NCBI GenBank assembly: GCA_001664505.1
Contig: CP011806.1
Span: 4,938,551-5,002,550 of the forward strand
Origin: Acidobacteria bacterium Mor1
Lineage (GTDB): Bacteria > Acidobacteriota > Polarisedimenticolia > Polarisedimenticolales > Polarisedimenticolaceae
Direction: 5' to 3'
Length of the DNA: 64,000 nt
Shown: in pieces, positions 33,402 through 42,373 of the stretch
How the letters are laid out: every line of letters begins with the position of its first letter
Position numbering within the stretch: position 1 is the stretch's first letter
Notes under the pieces: model-generated
The model's database searches: none
Told to the model about the DNA's origin: nothing
Seen by the model: only the letters and a program-made list of their open reading frames with translations
Translations under genes and position numbers: made by a program

Positions 33402-33896
33402 CTACTTCTTGGCCGCCTCGACCCGGGCCGCGCCCTTCATCGCCTTTTCCACCAGAGCGTCCCGGTAGGCTTCGAGCCGTTCGGCGACTGCAGGGTCGCC
33501 CAGGGCGACGATGCGGGCCGCCAACAGTCCCGCATTGCGGGCGTTGTCCACGCCGACGGTGGCGACGGGAATCCCAGCGGGCATCTGGGCGATGGAGTAC
33601 AGGGCGTCGACTCCGTTGAGCGGCGTGACGTTGACCGGCACGCCGACCACCGGCAGCCGGGTCATCGAGGCCACCATGCCCGGGAGGTGCGCGGCCCCGC
33701 CGGCACCGGCGACGATGACCTGCAGCCCCCGTTCGGCGGCGCTCTGCGCGTAGTCGTACATCCGCTGGGGTGTGCGGTGGGCGGAGACCACCGTCATCTC
33801 GTACTCGACGCCGAACTGTTCCAGCATGTCGGCTGCCTGCTGCATGACCTTGAGGTCGGAGTCGCTGCCCATGATCACGCCGACGGTTGCACTCAT
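33402..33896 (-). CDS. purE: N5-carboxyaminoimidazole ribonucleotide mutase
   Basis: This 164-residue class I PurE has GVIMGSDSDLKVMQQA, VVSAHRTPQRMYDYA (substrate-binding SAHR), AGAGGAAHLPGMVAS, and LPVVGVPV followed by QMPAGIPVATVGV. It converts N5-CAIR to CAIR in purine synthesis. It overlaps the purK stop by 4 nt (ATGA). Length and motifs are standard. Confidence 0.96.
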   Translation of the reverse strand: MSATVGVIMGSDSDLKVMQQAADMLEQFGVEYEMTVVSAHRTPQRMYDYAQSAAERGLQVIVAGAGGAAHLPGMVASMTRLPVVGVPVNVTPLNGVDALYSIAQMPAGIPVATVGVDNARNAGLLAARIVALGDPAVAERLEAYRDALVEKAMKGAARVEAAKK

Positions 33897-35035
33897 GCGG
33901 TTACCTCGGAACTGACTTCAAAACGAATCAGCGCCCGCGCCTGGCGGACACGTTCCAGTGCGTTCAACGGGTCGGCATCAAGCGCCGTCAGGTGACCCAT
34001 CTTGCGGCCGGGCCGGACTTCCTGCTTGCCGTAGAGGTGGATACGAACACCGGGGATCTCGAGCGCGTCACTGAGATCGATCCGCACCTTGCCCTTGAGT
34101 TCCGGCGGGCCGAGCAGGTTGGCCATGGCCGCAGGGCTGATGCAGCTCGAGTCGCCGAGAGGCAGATCGAGGATCGCCCGCAGATGTTGCTCGAACTGGG
34201 AGGTCGCGGCGGCTTCGATGGTCACGTGACCGGCATTGTGGGGTCGTGGCGAAATCTCGTTGACCCACAGTTTTCCGTCGGTGTCGACGAACAACTCCAC
34301 CGAGAAGATGCCGGAACCTTCGAGGGCGGCGATCGCCTGTTCGGCCAGGGCGCGGGCGTTCCGGTCGAGCTCGGGAGAGATCGGCGCCGGGAACGTCAGG
34401 GTATCCAGCGCGTGAGTCGCCGGATCGGGCTGGACGGAAACCGTGGGGTAGCTGCTCAACTCTCCCGAGGGGCGCCGTGCCACCAGGACCGCGAGTTCTC
34501 CGGCGATGGCGACCTTCTCCTCGACCATCGAGGGGGCGTGCAGGCGGTCGGCGTAACGGTTGGGTTCCTTCAGGATCGCCACGCCACGGCCGTCGTATCC
34601 GCCCCGGCGCGCTTTCTGAACCAGCGGAAAACCGAAGGCGAGCATCGACTCGAGACTTGGATCCGGCAGGTCGGCGAACCGGGGCACGGGAGATCCGTGG
34701 GACTGCAGGAACTCTCGTTGGACCAGCTTGTCCTGGATGGTGGCCAGCACCCGGGGGCGGGGCAGGATCAGATGCCCCTGCTGCTCGAGCGCTCCCAGCG
34801 CGACACTGTCCCCGGCCTCGATGTCGAAGGTGGTGATCCGGGACATCTCCGCCAGCCGGCGCAGTCCCTCGGCGTCGTCAAAGGCCGCCTCGATGTGGTG
34901 GTTGGCGAACTGCGCAGCGGGGCAAGCCGGATCGGGGTCGAGAATGGCGGTGCTCAGGCCCAGATGTGCCGCGCTTTCAATGGTCATGCGGGCGAGCTGT
35001 CCTCCCCCGACGATACCTACGTCGACACGATGCAT
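33893..35035 (-). CDS. purK: N5-carboxyaminoimidazole ribonucleotide synthase
   Basis: This 380-residue ATP-grasp enzyme begins MHRVDVGIVGGGQLARM, the usual PurK opening. It has the phosphate-loop-like stretch LVQKARRGGYDGRGVAIL, MVEEKVAIAGELAVLVAR, and ELFVDTDGKLWVNEISPRPHNAGH (metal-binding E and N). It carboxylates AIR using ATP and bicarbonate. ATG 35035 is preferred over 35053 because TATGAT ends six bases before it and the protein then starts at the conserved position, implying a leaderless purKE transcript. An upstream in-frame ATG at 35101 is not supported. Confidence 0.95.
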   Translation of the reverse strand: MHRVDVGIVGGGQLARMTIESAAHLGLSTAILDPDPACPAAQFANHHIEAAFDDAEGLRRLAEMSRITTFDIEAGDSVALGALEQQGHLILPRPRVLATIQDKLVQREFLQSHGSPVPRFADLPDPSLESMLAFGFPLVQKARRGGYDGRGVAILKEPNRYADRLHAPSMVEEKVAIAGELAVLVARRPSGELSSYPTVSVQPDPATHALDTLTFPAPISPELDRNARALAEQAIAALEGSGIFSVELFVDTDGKLWVNEISPRPHNAGHVTIEAAATSQFEQHLRAILDLPLGDSSCISPAAMANLLGPPELKGKVRIDLSDALEIPGVRIHLYGKQEVRPGRKMGHLTALDADPLNALERVRQARALIRFEVSSEVTA

Positions 35036-35041
35036 GGCCGC

Positions 35042-35047
35042 ATCATA
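35042..35047 (-). promoter_or_regulatory. -10 element of leaderless purKE mRNA
   Basis: TATGAT on the minus strand, six bases before ATG 35035. The -35 region is not conserved. Confidence 0.55.
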
Positions 35048-35343
35048 GCTCATGGACGGGAATTCTCCGGAGTGCCCGCGGTGCGGTGAAGGTTCGGCCA
35101 TATCGAAGCGTGGGCCTGGCAGTGGGCAAGACTGCTGAGGGCTCGGTTGGGGCGGCCCACGCCTCGTATGGCCTGCAAGAGCGCCCTGATTCGGGAGGTC
35201 GGGAGCGCCTTACGCAGTGAATAGTATTTAATCGGTTCTATTTCGTCGACTAGAGAATCTGGGTGTCTTCGTTAGGCTCAGTCGAAGATTGGCTCGACGT
35301 TGGTTCTGGCTTCCGATGGGGAAACCCCGGGCCGGTTCGACAG
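35048..35343. other. Intergenic region between purK and the AraC gene
   Basis: About 300 bp without a supported gene. It includes an unusually AT-rich patch (about 35218-35252) and a TTAGGCT that resembles -10 elements elsewhere in the window (about 35265-35271). I see no RNA gene or convincing operator. Confidence 0.4.
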
Positions 35344-35349
35344 TACAAT
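35344..35349 (+). promoter_or_regulatory. -10 element, probable leaderless AraC transcript
   Basis: TACAAT followed by seven bases and ATG 35357, with no Shine-Dalgarno. Confidence 0.5.
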
Positions 35350-35356
35350 TCCTCGA

Positions 35357-36175
35357 ATGAAGCTCCACCTCCATCGGCCAGGCCCGCCCCTCGACCGTTT
35401 CGTCGAGCTGGTGACCTACTTCGCCGACTACCAACCGTCCCACACCAAGGAACGGGTGCTTCCCGACGGAGCGGTGGAGATCATCGTCGATCTGACCGAG
35501 GCGCCGAAGCGGCTCTACGAGCGGGAGGACCTCTCCCGGTCGACCCAGTTCCGCCGGGCCTGGATCTCGGGCATGCGGCGCCGATGGATCGCCATCGAGG
35601 CGGCACCGGGTGCGTCGATGGTGGTGATCCGGTTTCGGCCGGGGGGCGCCTACCCGTTTCTCGGCTTCGCCGTGGAGGGCATCACCGACACCGTCGACCA
35701 GCTGAACGTGGTGTTGGGTGAGATGACCGCGTCGCTCCGCGACCGGATCCTGGCGGCGAGGGGAGCGGCCGCCAAGATGGCTGCGGTGGAGTCCTGGCTT
35801 CACGAGCGCGCCCGCGGCAGGTTCGAACCGAACCCGGTGGTCGAGTACCTGACCGGCCGGCTGTTCGCGCCTGCGGGCATTCGCATCGGCGACGTGGTCG
35901 ATGAGGTCGGCTACAGCCAGCGGCACATCGCCGGGTTGTTTCGCCGCTGGGTCGGCCTGCCACCCAAGCAATACGGCCGTATCCGTCGTTTCCAGCAGGT
36001 GCTGGGCTCGGTGACCCGGGATCCGCGCTCGCCGGACTGGGCCGACGTCGCGCTGGAGCATGGCTACTACGATCAGTCCCACCTGGTCCGCGACTTCCGC
36101 GAGATGGCCGGGATGTCGCCGGGGGCGTATGCCGAGACCTACCCCGGTCTGGATAACTACCTGCCGATCGATTGA
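35357..36175 (+). CDS. AraC-family transcriptional regulator
   Basis: The 272-residue protein has a DUF6597-like N-terminal domain (PGPPLDRFVELVTYFADYQPSHTKERVLPDGAVEIIVDL; WIAIEAAPGASMVVIRFRPGGAYPFLG). A C-terminal AraC DNA-binding domain contains two helix-turn-helix units (RIGDVVDEVGYSQRHIAGLFRRWVGLPPKQYGRIRRFQQVL and DWADVALEHGYYDQSHLVRDFREMAGMSPGAY). The layout matches the one-component AraC regulators that often control nearby small membrane proteins. The gene is followed 155 nt later by the DUF1761 gene, a possible target. Confidence 0.88.
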   Translation: MKLHLHRPGPPLDRFVELVTYFADYQPSHTKERVLPDGAVEIIVDLTEAPKRLYEREDLSRSTQFRRAWISGMRRRWIAIEAAPGASMVVIRFRPGGAYPFLGFAVEGITDTVDQLNVVLGEMTASLRDRILAARGAAAKMAAVESWLHERARGRFEPNPVVEYLTGRLFAPAGIRIGDVVDEVGYSQRHIAGLFRRWVGLPPKQYGRIRRFQQVLGSVTRDPRSPDWADVALEHGYYDQSHLVRDFREMAGMSPGAYAETYPGLDNYLPID

Positions 36176-36180
36176 TTCCG

Positions 36181-36214
36181 GCCGCCGGACCCGGGTTCGG
36201 GCCGCCGGACCCGG
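36181..36214. repeat. Tandem 14-bp repeat
   Basis: GCCGCCGGACCCGG occurs at 36181-36194 and 36201-36214 (20-bp period), directly after the AraC gene. It is probably local slippage or part of a terminator. Confidence 0.5.
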
Positions 36215-36330
36215 CTCATCGGTGGAGTTCCGTTTTATCCAATACCGCCGCCGGGAGGCTCCCTAGCATCTTCCGCATCCGGTCCCGAGTGGGCCAAGTC
36301 ACCGGGAGTAGCCCGGAAAGCGGAGGAATC

Positions 36331-36735
36331 ATGAGTGAGCACATCAACATCGGGGCGGTCCTCGCCGCAGCGGCGGCCAACTTCCTGATCGGCGGCCTGT
36401 GGTATTCGCCGGCGCTCTTCGGCAAGGCCTGGATGCGGGCCAACGGCTTCAGCGAGGCGGATCTGCAGAAGGGTTCCCCGGCGGTGATCTTCGGCGTGTC
36501 CGCGCTTTTCTGTTTGATCATGGCGGCGAATCTGGCGGCCTTCCTCGCCGCTCCGGAGACCACCTTCGCCTTCGCCGTGGCCGCCGGCGTGGCCGCCGGA
36601 CTCGGCTGGGCAGCCATGGGGCTCGGCGTCGTGGCGCTGTTCGAGCGCCGCCCCTGTAGCTATCTCCTGGTCAACGGCGGCTACCTGACCGTCTCGTTCG
36701 CGGCGATGGGGGCGATCCTCGGTGCCTGGCGCTAG
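36331..36735 (+). CDS. DUF1761 small membrane protein
   Basis: The 134-residue protein starts at ATG 36331 behind GGAGG. Four hydrophobic helices and the N-terminal INIGAVLAAAAANFLIGGLWYSPALFGKAWMRANGFSEADL are typical of DUF1761 proteins, whose function is unknown. It may be controlled by the AraC regulator upstream. Its stop codon shares bases with the stop of the convergent tetrahaem cytochrome gene (CTAG). Confidence 0.85.
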   Translation: MSEHINIGAVLAAAAANFLIGGLWYSPALFGKAWMRANGFSEADLQKGSPAVIFGVSALFCLIMAANLAAFLAAPETTFAFAVAAGVAAGLGWAAMGLGVVALFERRPCSYLLVNGGYLTVSFAAMGAILGAWR

Positions 36736-37328
36736 CGATCCCGGCGCGGCTCCCGGCGCTCGAACAACGAAGCGGTCCGGATCGAGACGTGGCACTGGAC
36801 GCAGCGCGCTCGTTCCGGGTGGGAGGTGCGGATCTCTTCGCGGGCGGCAGGGCCGCTGTGGCAGGCGACGCAGTTCTCGCGCATGAAGATCGAGTGCGGC
36901 GTCACCGGGGGAGCGATCGGGTTCTGGCGAGTGCCGCGGCGGAGGTTCTGACGCAGTCCGGAGAATCCGTTCGCGGCGAACAGCGAGTCGGTGTTGACGA
37001 ACACATGGCACTGCCGGCAGCGGCTGGTCGCGCTCATGCCGTCGGTTTGCTCATGGGGTGATGGCGGAGCGAAACCGGTACCTTCGATCTCCATTCCGTC
37101 CTTGTTGTGACAGCTGGTGCATTCGATGTTGAAGTCGGCGTGGCTGATGGTCGGCGGAGCTCCGTCGAAGGCACGGCGCTCCGCCCGGTCGCTCGCGGGT
37201 GTCTTCTCGACATCCGATCGGTTCTCTCCCTGGCCATGGGTCAGCATCGGACCGGCGATCGCGAGGATCGCCGCCACGGCGAGCAGCAGGCCCGCGTGGG
37301 TCAAACGCGTTCTAGTCGAGCGGCGCAT
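36732..37328 (-). CDS. Tetrahaem cytochrome c, apparently a duplicated NapB-like subunit
   Basis: The 198-residue protein has a signal/anchor helix (about residues 12-31) and four CxxCH haem motifs at Cys70, 104, 153 and 176. The C-terminal pair (NCVACHSGP...HPERARCVQCHV) matches the NapB pattern, in which the second haem is CxQCHV. The N-terminal pair repeats it: RCRQCHVFVNTDSLF compared with RCVQCHVSIRTASLF. Ordinary NapB has two haems, so this looks like an internal duplication. It is last in the operon after NapA (28-nt overlap) and probably passes electrons to NapA. A different tetrahaem family is possible. Confidence 0.8.
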   Translation of the reverse strand: MRRSTRTRLTHAGLLLAVAAILAIAGPMLTHGQGENRSDVEKTPASDRAERRAFDGAPPTISHADFNIECTSCHNKDGMEIEGTGFAPPSPHEQTDGMSATSRCRQCHVFVNTDSLFAANGFSGLRQNLRRGTRQNPIAPPVTPHSIFMRENCVACHSGPAAREEIRTSHPERARCVQCHVSIRTASLFERREPRRDR

Positions 37329-39652
37329 TTCTTGTAATCCGGCTCCTTGCTGATGTTGTCCATCGCATCGAGCGTCAGGCGGTTGATCAGTTTGGATTCA
37401 TCGAAGAACGGCACGAACAGCATTCCGCGCGGGGGCTTGCCGCGGCCGTCGACCTCGGCGTCGAGTTCCAGGCTGCCTCGCCGGGTCACCAGCCGCACTC
37501 GATCTCCCTGTTTGATGCCGAGCTCCCGCGCGTCTGCGCGATTGACCTCGACGAACGCCTCGGGAATCGCCTGGTGGAGCTGCTTGACTCGCCGCGTCAT
37601 GGAGCCGGTGTGCCAGTGTTCGAGGACCCGCCCGGTCGTGAGCCAGAGCGGGTACTCGCCATCGGGTACTTCGGCCGGCGGGTGGTAGGGCCGCAGCCAG
37701 AAGGCCGCCTTCTCGCCGTAGGCCTTGGCCTTGTAGAAGTGGACCCCCTTCTTCTTCTTGACGTAGGGGTCATGCTCGGCGCTGTATCGGTAGGGGGTTT
37801 CCTTGCCGTCGACGACCGGCCAGAGTTGTCCGCGGGTCTCACGAAGCTGCTGGTAGCTCGCGAGGTCCTTGCCGGTGCCGAGGCCGAAACTGCGGTACTC
37901 CTCGAACATCGGCTCGTGCCAGTCATCCTCCGGCCAGGGGAACAGGTGCCCCATGCCCATGCGTTTGGCGACCTCGATGAACTGCCAGGCATCCTCCTTC
38001 GCTTCCCCCGGGGGGTCGACCTGTTTGTTCCATTGCTGGGTGCGGCGCTCGGTGTTGCCGAAGGCGCCTTCCCGTTCGATCCACGCCGCTGACGGCAGGA
38101 TCAGGTCGGCGGCTTCGGTCGTCGGCGTCGGGTAGATGTCGCTGACTACGATGAAGCGTCCGTCGCCGGGCTTGCGCTCGAAGCGGTGGAGGTTGGGCAT
38201 GCTGACCCAGGGGTTGGTGGTCTGGATCCACATGGCCTTGATGTCTCCGCGGCTCAGCGCACGGAACATGTCGACCGCGTGATAGCCCGGCTTGGCGGGA
38301 ATCGTGCCGGGCTCCAGCTTCCAGATCTCCTCCGCCTTCTTGCGATGGGCCTCCTTGGTGACCAGCATGTCGGCGGGCAGGCGGTTCGAGAGGGTGCCGA
38401 CCTCCCTCGCTGTGCCGCAGGCGCTGGGCTGCCCGGTCAGGCTGAAGGGATTGGCGCCGGGCCGGCTGATCTTGCCCGTGATCAGGTGCAGATCGTTGAT
38501 CAGGTTGTTCATCCAGGTGCCGCGGACGTGCTGGTTGACCCCCATGCACCAGAGGCTGACGGTGCCGCGGCTCTGGTCTCCATACATCTCGGCCAGGGCG
38601 TGAATCTGTTCGACGGGGACGCCGCTGATCTCGCTGACCTTCTGCGGGGTGTAGTCTCGCAGGAAGGTCTCCAGCTCTTCCAGTGAGCTGGCGCGTCCCT
38701 TGTCCTTGAAGGTGTAGCGCTCGGCCTGATCGCCGTAGCAGCCGTAGCCGATCTGCTCGAGATCCTCGATCCCGCGCTTGAAGACCACGTTCTCCTTGAC
38801 GAAGGCCCGGTCTACTTTTCCTTTCGAGACCAGCAGGTGCAGGATGCCGTTGGCCAGGGCCAGGTCGGTGCCCGGTTTGAACTCGACGTAGAGGTCGGCA
38901 TAGTCGCTGGTCGGTGTGCGCCGCGTGGCGATGTCGACGATGCGCACCCGCGGATTGCGGCGTTTGCTCTCGAGCATGCGGCTGAAGAGCACAGGGTGCA
39001 TCTCCGCCATGTTGTTGCCCCAGAGGACGAAGTCGTCGCCGGCCTCGAAGTCCTCGTAGCAACCCATCGGTTCGTCGCTCTTGAACTGGGTCACGAAACC
39101 CATCACGGCGCTGGCCATGCAAAGGCGCGCGTTGGGGTCGATGTTGTTGCTGCGCATTCCGCCCTTGATCCACTTGAGCGCCGCGTAGCCGTCGAAGATC
39201 GTCCACTGGCCGGAGCCGTAGATCGCTACCGAGTCGGGGCCGTGGGTGTCGAGTGCCCCCTGGAATTTCTCGGCGATGAGGTCGAGAGCCTCGTCCCATG
39301 AGATACGGCTGAATCCCTTGCCGTCGGGGTTCCGCTTCATCGGGTGTGTCAGACGGTCCTCGCCGTAGAGGATGCTGCCGACGTGGTAGCCCTTGACACA
39401 CAGCAGGCCGCGGTTGACCGGGTTGGCCTCATCGCCGCGGATCGCCCGCACCCGGTTGTCCTTGACGCCGACCTCGATGCCGCAGCCGACGCCGCAGAAG
39501 CGGCAGACCGCCTTGTCCCAGCGAAGGTCGCTGTCCGACAGGGTTGCCTCATCCGCCTCGAGACGGGCGGCCTCGCGGCGGTCATCACAGGAAAAGGCCG
39601 CGATGCCGGCGCCGGTAACCCCTACTACCTTGAGAAAGTTTCTTCGCTTCAT
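37301..39652 (-). CDS. napA: Periplasmic nitrate reductase catalytic subunit
   Basis: This 783-residue molybdo-bis-MGD enzyme carries a Tat signal (KRRNFLKVVGVTG) and a [4Fe-4S] motif Cys50-x2-Cys53-x3-Cys57 ... Cys85. The Mo-ligand region DPNARLCMASAVMGF (Cys178) is followed by DEPMGCYEDFE and FVLWGNNMAEMHP, which are specific to NapA rather than formate dehydrogenase. It reduces nitrate to nitrite in the periplasm. A Cys at residue 22 after AAFS could be a lipidation site. It starts 3 nt after the octahaem gene stop. There is no napD chaperone, napC or napGH in this window; a Rieske/cytochrome b pair heads the operon instead. Confidence 0.93.
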   Translation of the reverse strand: MKRRNFLKVVGVTGAGIAAFSCDDRREAARLEADEATLSDSDLRWDKAVCRFCGVGCGIEVGVKDNRVRAIRGDEANPVNRGLLCVKGYHVGSILYGEDRLTHPMKRNPDGKGFSRISWDEALDLIAEKFQGALDTHGPDSVAIYGSGQWTIFDGYAALKWIKGGMRSNNIDPNARLCMASAVMGFVTQFKSDEPMGCYEDFEAGDDFVLWGNNMAEMHPVLFSRMLESKRRNPRVRIVDIATRRTPTSDYADLYVEFKPGTDLALANGILHLLVSKGKVDRAFVKENVVFKRGIEDLEQIGYGCYGDQAERYTFKDKGRASSLEELETFLRDYTPQKVSEISGVPVEQIHALAEMYGDQSRGTVSLWCMGVNQHVRGTWMNNLINDLHLITGKISRPGANPFSLTGQPSACGTAREVGTLSNRLPADMLVTKEAHRKKAEEIWKLEPGTIPAKPGYHAVDMFRALSRGDIKAMWIQTTNPWVSMPNLHRFERKPGDGRFIVVSDIYPTPTTEAADLILPSAAWIEREGAFGNTERRTQQWNKQVDPPGEAKEDAWQFIEVAKRMGMGHLFPWPEDDWHEPMFEEYRSFGLGTGKDLASYQQLRETRGQLWPVVDGKETPYRYSAEHDPYVKKKKGVHFYKAKAYGEKAAFWLRPYHPPAEVPDGEYPLWLTTGRVLEHWHTGSMTRRVKQLHQAIPEAFVEVNRADARELGIKQGDRVRLVTRRGSLELDAEVDGRGKPPRGMLFVPFFDESKLINRLTLDAMDNISKEPDYKKCAARLERV

Positions 39653-39655
39653 GGT

Positions 39656-41290
39656 CTAGCTCTCTCCGGCCTTGCCGTAGCGGGCTTCCATCTGTTTCCG
39701 GATGGTCTCGGTCTGGTCGGCGGCGCCTTCCTTGAACCACTTGTGTTCGGGCCGCGCCAGGATGTCGTCGATGACCCGGTCGACGGCCCGGCCGGCGTTG
39801 GCCGACGGCGCGTGAGCGGTCAGCTCGCGGGCTTGCGGAATCATCTCCATGTAGAAACGCTCGGCCACCTCGTACATGCCGTGCCAGTGGGTGTAGTCGG
39901 GGGCCATCATCGAGGCTCCGTGCCGCGCTCGCCGACCCTCGTGGTGCCACAGGTAGAACCACGTCCATTCGATCTCTTCATCGAACTGGGTGGGAGTGAT
40001 CAGGCCGTTGTCCCGCAGGGCCCCGATGATCTTCTTGCCCGGCTTGGCGAACTTCTCGTTGTAGAGCACGACAAGGTCGTCGTATTGGGTGTAGAAGCCG
40101 TTGATGTAGTCGGGGGTGTGGCAGTGGGAACAGACCTGCTTCATCCGGTCCCGCTTCTGTTCCGCGGTGTCGTGGATCGTCTCGCGGCGCACCTCCGGAT
40201 CCAGCGAGGTGACGATCTTGTGGTTGATGTCGGTGTCCATGACCAGGCTGACCGGTGGGCGGTTGGTCCAGGAGATCCGTTCGCCGGGATCATGGGTGAC
40301 CCTGCCGCCGTTACGCAGGTTGCCCGACATGTGGCAGGTCGCGCAGGTCGGCGCAGCGGAGTAGTCCTTGCCGAGGACCCACTCGTCGGCATCGAGGTTC
40401 ATGTCCGCTCTCAGGTCGCGATACGCCGCGCCGTGTTTCGACTCCTCGAAGATCTCCTTCTGCGGGTGGTCCGGCCCCAGGTGGCACTTGCCGCAGTTTT
40501 CGGGCTGCCGTGCACGGCGGGGCGAGAAGTCGTGGCGGCTGTGACAGGCGGAGCAGGAGCCGCGGGACCCGTCCAGGTTGAGCCGGCCAATCCCGGTGTT
40601 CGGCCAGGTGCCCGGATGCATCAGCGGGCGGCCCTTGTCGTCCCGAAGGATCCGGGCGACCGCGTCGAGATTGGTCGGGATTCCGTTCTCATCGGGAACC
40701 AGGGCGTCCACATCGATCATGCCGCCGTCGGTCGCCTGCAGCGCGACCTTGGAGCCGTGGCACTGCTGGCACCCGGTAAAGGCGCTCGCCAGGCCGTTGA
40801 CCAGATCGATCTGCTTGCCCGGAGTCGGACCGTGGGGGTTGAACGGAGTCCGTGACCCTTCCACGGTTTCGGCCAGGAAGTTGTCCAGGGAGGCGAGGAT
40901 GTTGCCCCCGGCCGCGTGGTGGCTCTGAGCGAACTCCTCGGCTTCCATCGGGTGGCAGCGGCTGCAATCCCGCGGCGTCACGACGGTGGCGATATGTTCG
41001 CCGTAGTGGGTGTAACCGTCGGGATCGTCCGGGCCGGCCTGGTGGCACTCCACGCAGGCGACCCCTTTTTCCGCGTGGCTGCTGCCCTCCCAGTGCCCGA
41101 CGATGCCCGGGTTGGACTTTCGGTGGCAATCGACGCAGTCCCGGCTGTTGGCGGGAACGTCGATGTGAGGACTGCCCAGGCCCGCCTCGGTGCGCCGGCG
41201 CGCTGTCTCGAGCCCTTGGACGAAGAGCAGTGAGACAATGAACAGTGCCGCAAGTGCGGCGATGACGATTTGCTTCTGTTTCAGTGTCAC
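39656..41290 (-). CDS. Octahaem cytochrome c of the hydroxylamine oxidoreductase (HAO) family
   Basis: The protein has 544 residues. GTG 41290 is preferred (GAGG five bases upstream) to GTG 41296. One N-terminal membrane anchor is followed by eight CxxCH motifs (first Cys at about 52, 79, 109, 174, 246, 266, 316, 387). HAO-family landmarks are clear: GPDHPQKEIFEESKHGAAY, CATCHMSG...THDPGERISWTNRPPVS, CSHCHTPDYINGFYTQYDDLVVLYNEKFAKPGK and WHHEGRRARHGASMMAPDYTHWHGMYEV. Relatives oxidise hydroxylamine or hydrazine, or run in reverse to reduce nitrite. Direction depends on a cross-linking Tyr that needs alignment. The operon context with napA favours nitrite reduction. Confidence 0.88.
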   Translation of the reverse strand: MTLKQKQIVIAALAALFIVSLLFVQGLETARRRTEAGLGSPHIDVPANSRDCVDCHRKSNPGIVGHWEGSSHAEKGVACVECHQAGPDDPDGYTHYGEHIATVVTPRDCSRCHPMEAEEFAQSHHAAGGNILASLDNFLAETVEGSRTPFNPHGPTPGKQIDLVNGLASAFTGCQQCHGSKVALQATDGGMIDVDALVPDENGIPTNLDAVARILRDDKGRPLMHPGTWPNTGIGRLNLDGSRGSCSACHSRHDFSPRRARQPENCGKCHLGPDHPQKEIFEESKHGAAYRDLRADMNLDADEWVLGKDYSAAPTCATCHMSGNLRNGGRVTHDPGERISWTNRPPVSLVMDTDINHKIVTSLDPEVRRETIHDTAEQKRDRMKQVCSHCHTPDYINGFYTQYDDLVVLYNEKFAKPGKKIIGALRDNGLITPTQFDEEIEWTWFYLWHHEGRRARHGASMMAPDYTHWHGMYEVAERFYMEMIPQARELTAHAPSANAGRAVDRVIDDILARPEHKWFKEGAADQTETIRKQMEARYGKAGES

Positions 41291-41321
41291 AAACACCTCG
41301 TGCCCGGGGATATCGCCCGAC

Positions 41322-42371
41322 TCAATGCTTGACCACGGCTTCCCAGACGGTCAGCCCGATGATCAGCAGGACGCCGATGATCCCGATCCAGACGCTGGCT
41401 TCCTTGAACTTCGTTTTCTTGCGAATGAAGCTGTCCACGAAGGGCCACATGAACATGGTGAACACGATGAACCCCATGCTGAGGACGGCGGTGGTGCCGC
41501 TGAACAACTTCAGCCAACGGAACGTGACGTAGAAGAACCACTCCGGCTTGATCACCTCCGGTGTGGTCAGGGGATCCGCCGGGGGGCCCATGTGCGCCGG
41601 GGCGATGGTGGCCAACGCGCTGAGCAGGATCATCAGCAGCAGGCCGATGCCGACCTCGGTGTAGAGATGGTCCGGGAAGAAGTTGAACGTCTTGGGCGCA
41701 TCCGCGGGTTCGTCCTCGAAGCGCAGCTCGGTGACCCCCTGGACGCGGATCAGGGCGATGTGCACGATGATCAGCGCGACCATCAGGACCGGAAGAACCG
41801 CCGCGTGGAGAATGAAAAAGCGCGACAAGGTGTGTTCGTTGTAGGTCGCACCCCCCAGTAACATGTTCTTGAGGAACCCACCGACCAGCGGCACCATCTC
41901 GGTGAGATTCGCCCCGACCGTCGCGCCCCAGTAGCTGAGCTGTTCGAACACCAGGCTGTAGCCGGTAAAGCCGAGCCCGAGGGTGCAGAGCAGCAGGCAC
42001 ATGCCGACCATCCAGTTCGGCTCGCGGGGCTTGCGGTAGGCGCCGGTGAAGTACACCCGCATCTGGTGCAAGATCACGGCGGCGACCATCAGAGTGGCCG
42101 CCCACTTGTGGATCCCGCGGATGTACCAGCCGAAGGCCGCCTCTTCGGTGATGTAGCGCACCGACTCGTAGGCGGTGGTCGGTGCCGGTTCGTAGTAGAA
42201 GGCGAGCAGGATCCCGGTGAAGATCTGCACGACGAACAGGTAGGCGGGGGTGCCGCCCAGGGCGTACCACCAACGCTTGAGGTGGTTGGGAACCGGTTCG
42301 TTGGTCAGTTCGCGCAGGCTATCGCCGGAGATCGGCAGGCGCTCCTGGATCCATGCGGTCACTCGGCTCAC
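41322..42371 (-). CDS. Cytochrome b of a Rieske/cytochrome b complex
   Basis: The 349-residue protein starts with GTG 42371, 2 nt after the Rieske stop. Haem-binding pairs are His88/His102 and His189/His204. The second pair is separated by 14 residues, as in cytochrome b6, and the first by 13. The Qo-site motif is PEWFF (about 276-280). About eight membrane helices are present in one polypeptide, i.e. a fused b-type subunit but shorter than mitochondrial cytochrome b. It oxidises quinol and passes one electron to the Rieske protein. The usual cytochrome c1 gene is absent; the octahaem protein follows instead. Confidence 0.93.
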   Translation of the reverse strand: MSRVTAWIQERLPISGDSLRELTNEPVPNHLKRWWYALGGTPAYLFVVQIFTGILLAFYYEPAPTTAYESVRYITEEAAFGWYIRGIHKWAATLMVAAVILHQMRVYFTGAYRKPREPNWMVGMCLLLCTLGLGFTGYSLVFEQLSYWGATVGANLTEMVPLVGGFLKNMLLGGATYNEHTLSRFFILHAAVLPVLMVALIIVHIALIRVQGVTELRFEDEPADAPKTFNFFPDHLYTEVGIGLLLMILLSALATIAPAHMGPPADPLTTPEVIKPEWFFYVTFRWLKLFSGTTAVLSMGFIVFTMFMWPFVDSFIRKKTKFKEASVWIGIIGVLLIIGLTVWEAVVKH

Positions 42372-42373
42372 GG

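Noticed and set aside
36181..36214. Tandem GCCGCCGGACCCGG as a regulator-binding array
   Set aside because: Only two copies, directly after a stop codon, with no relation to a promoter.
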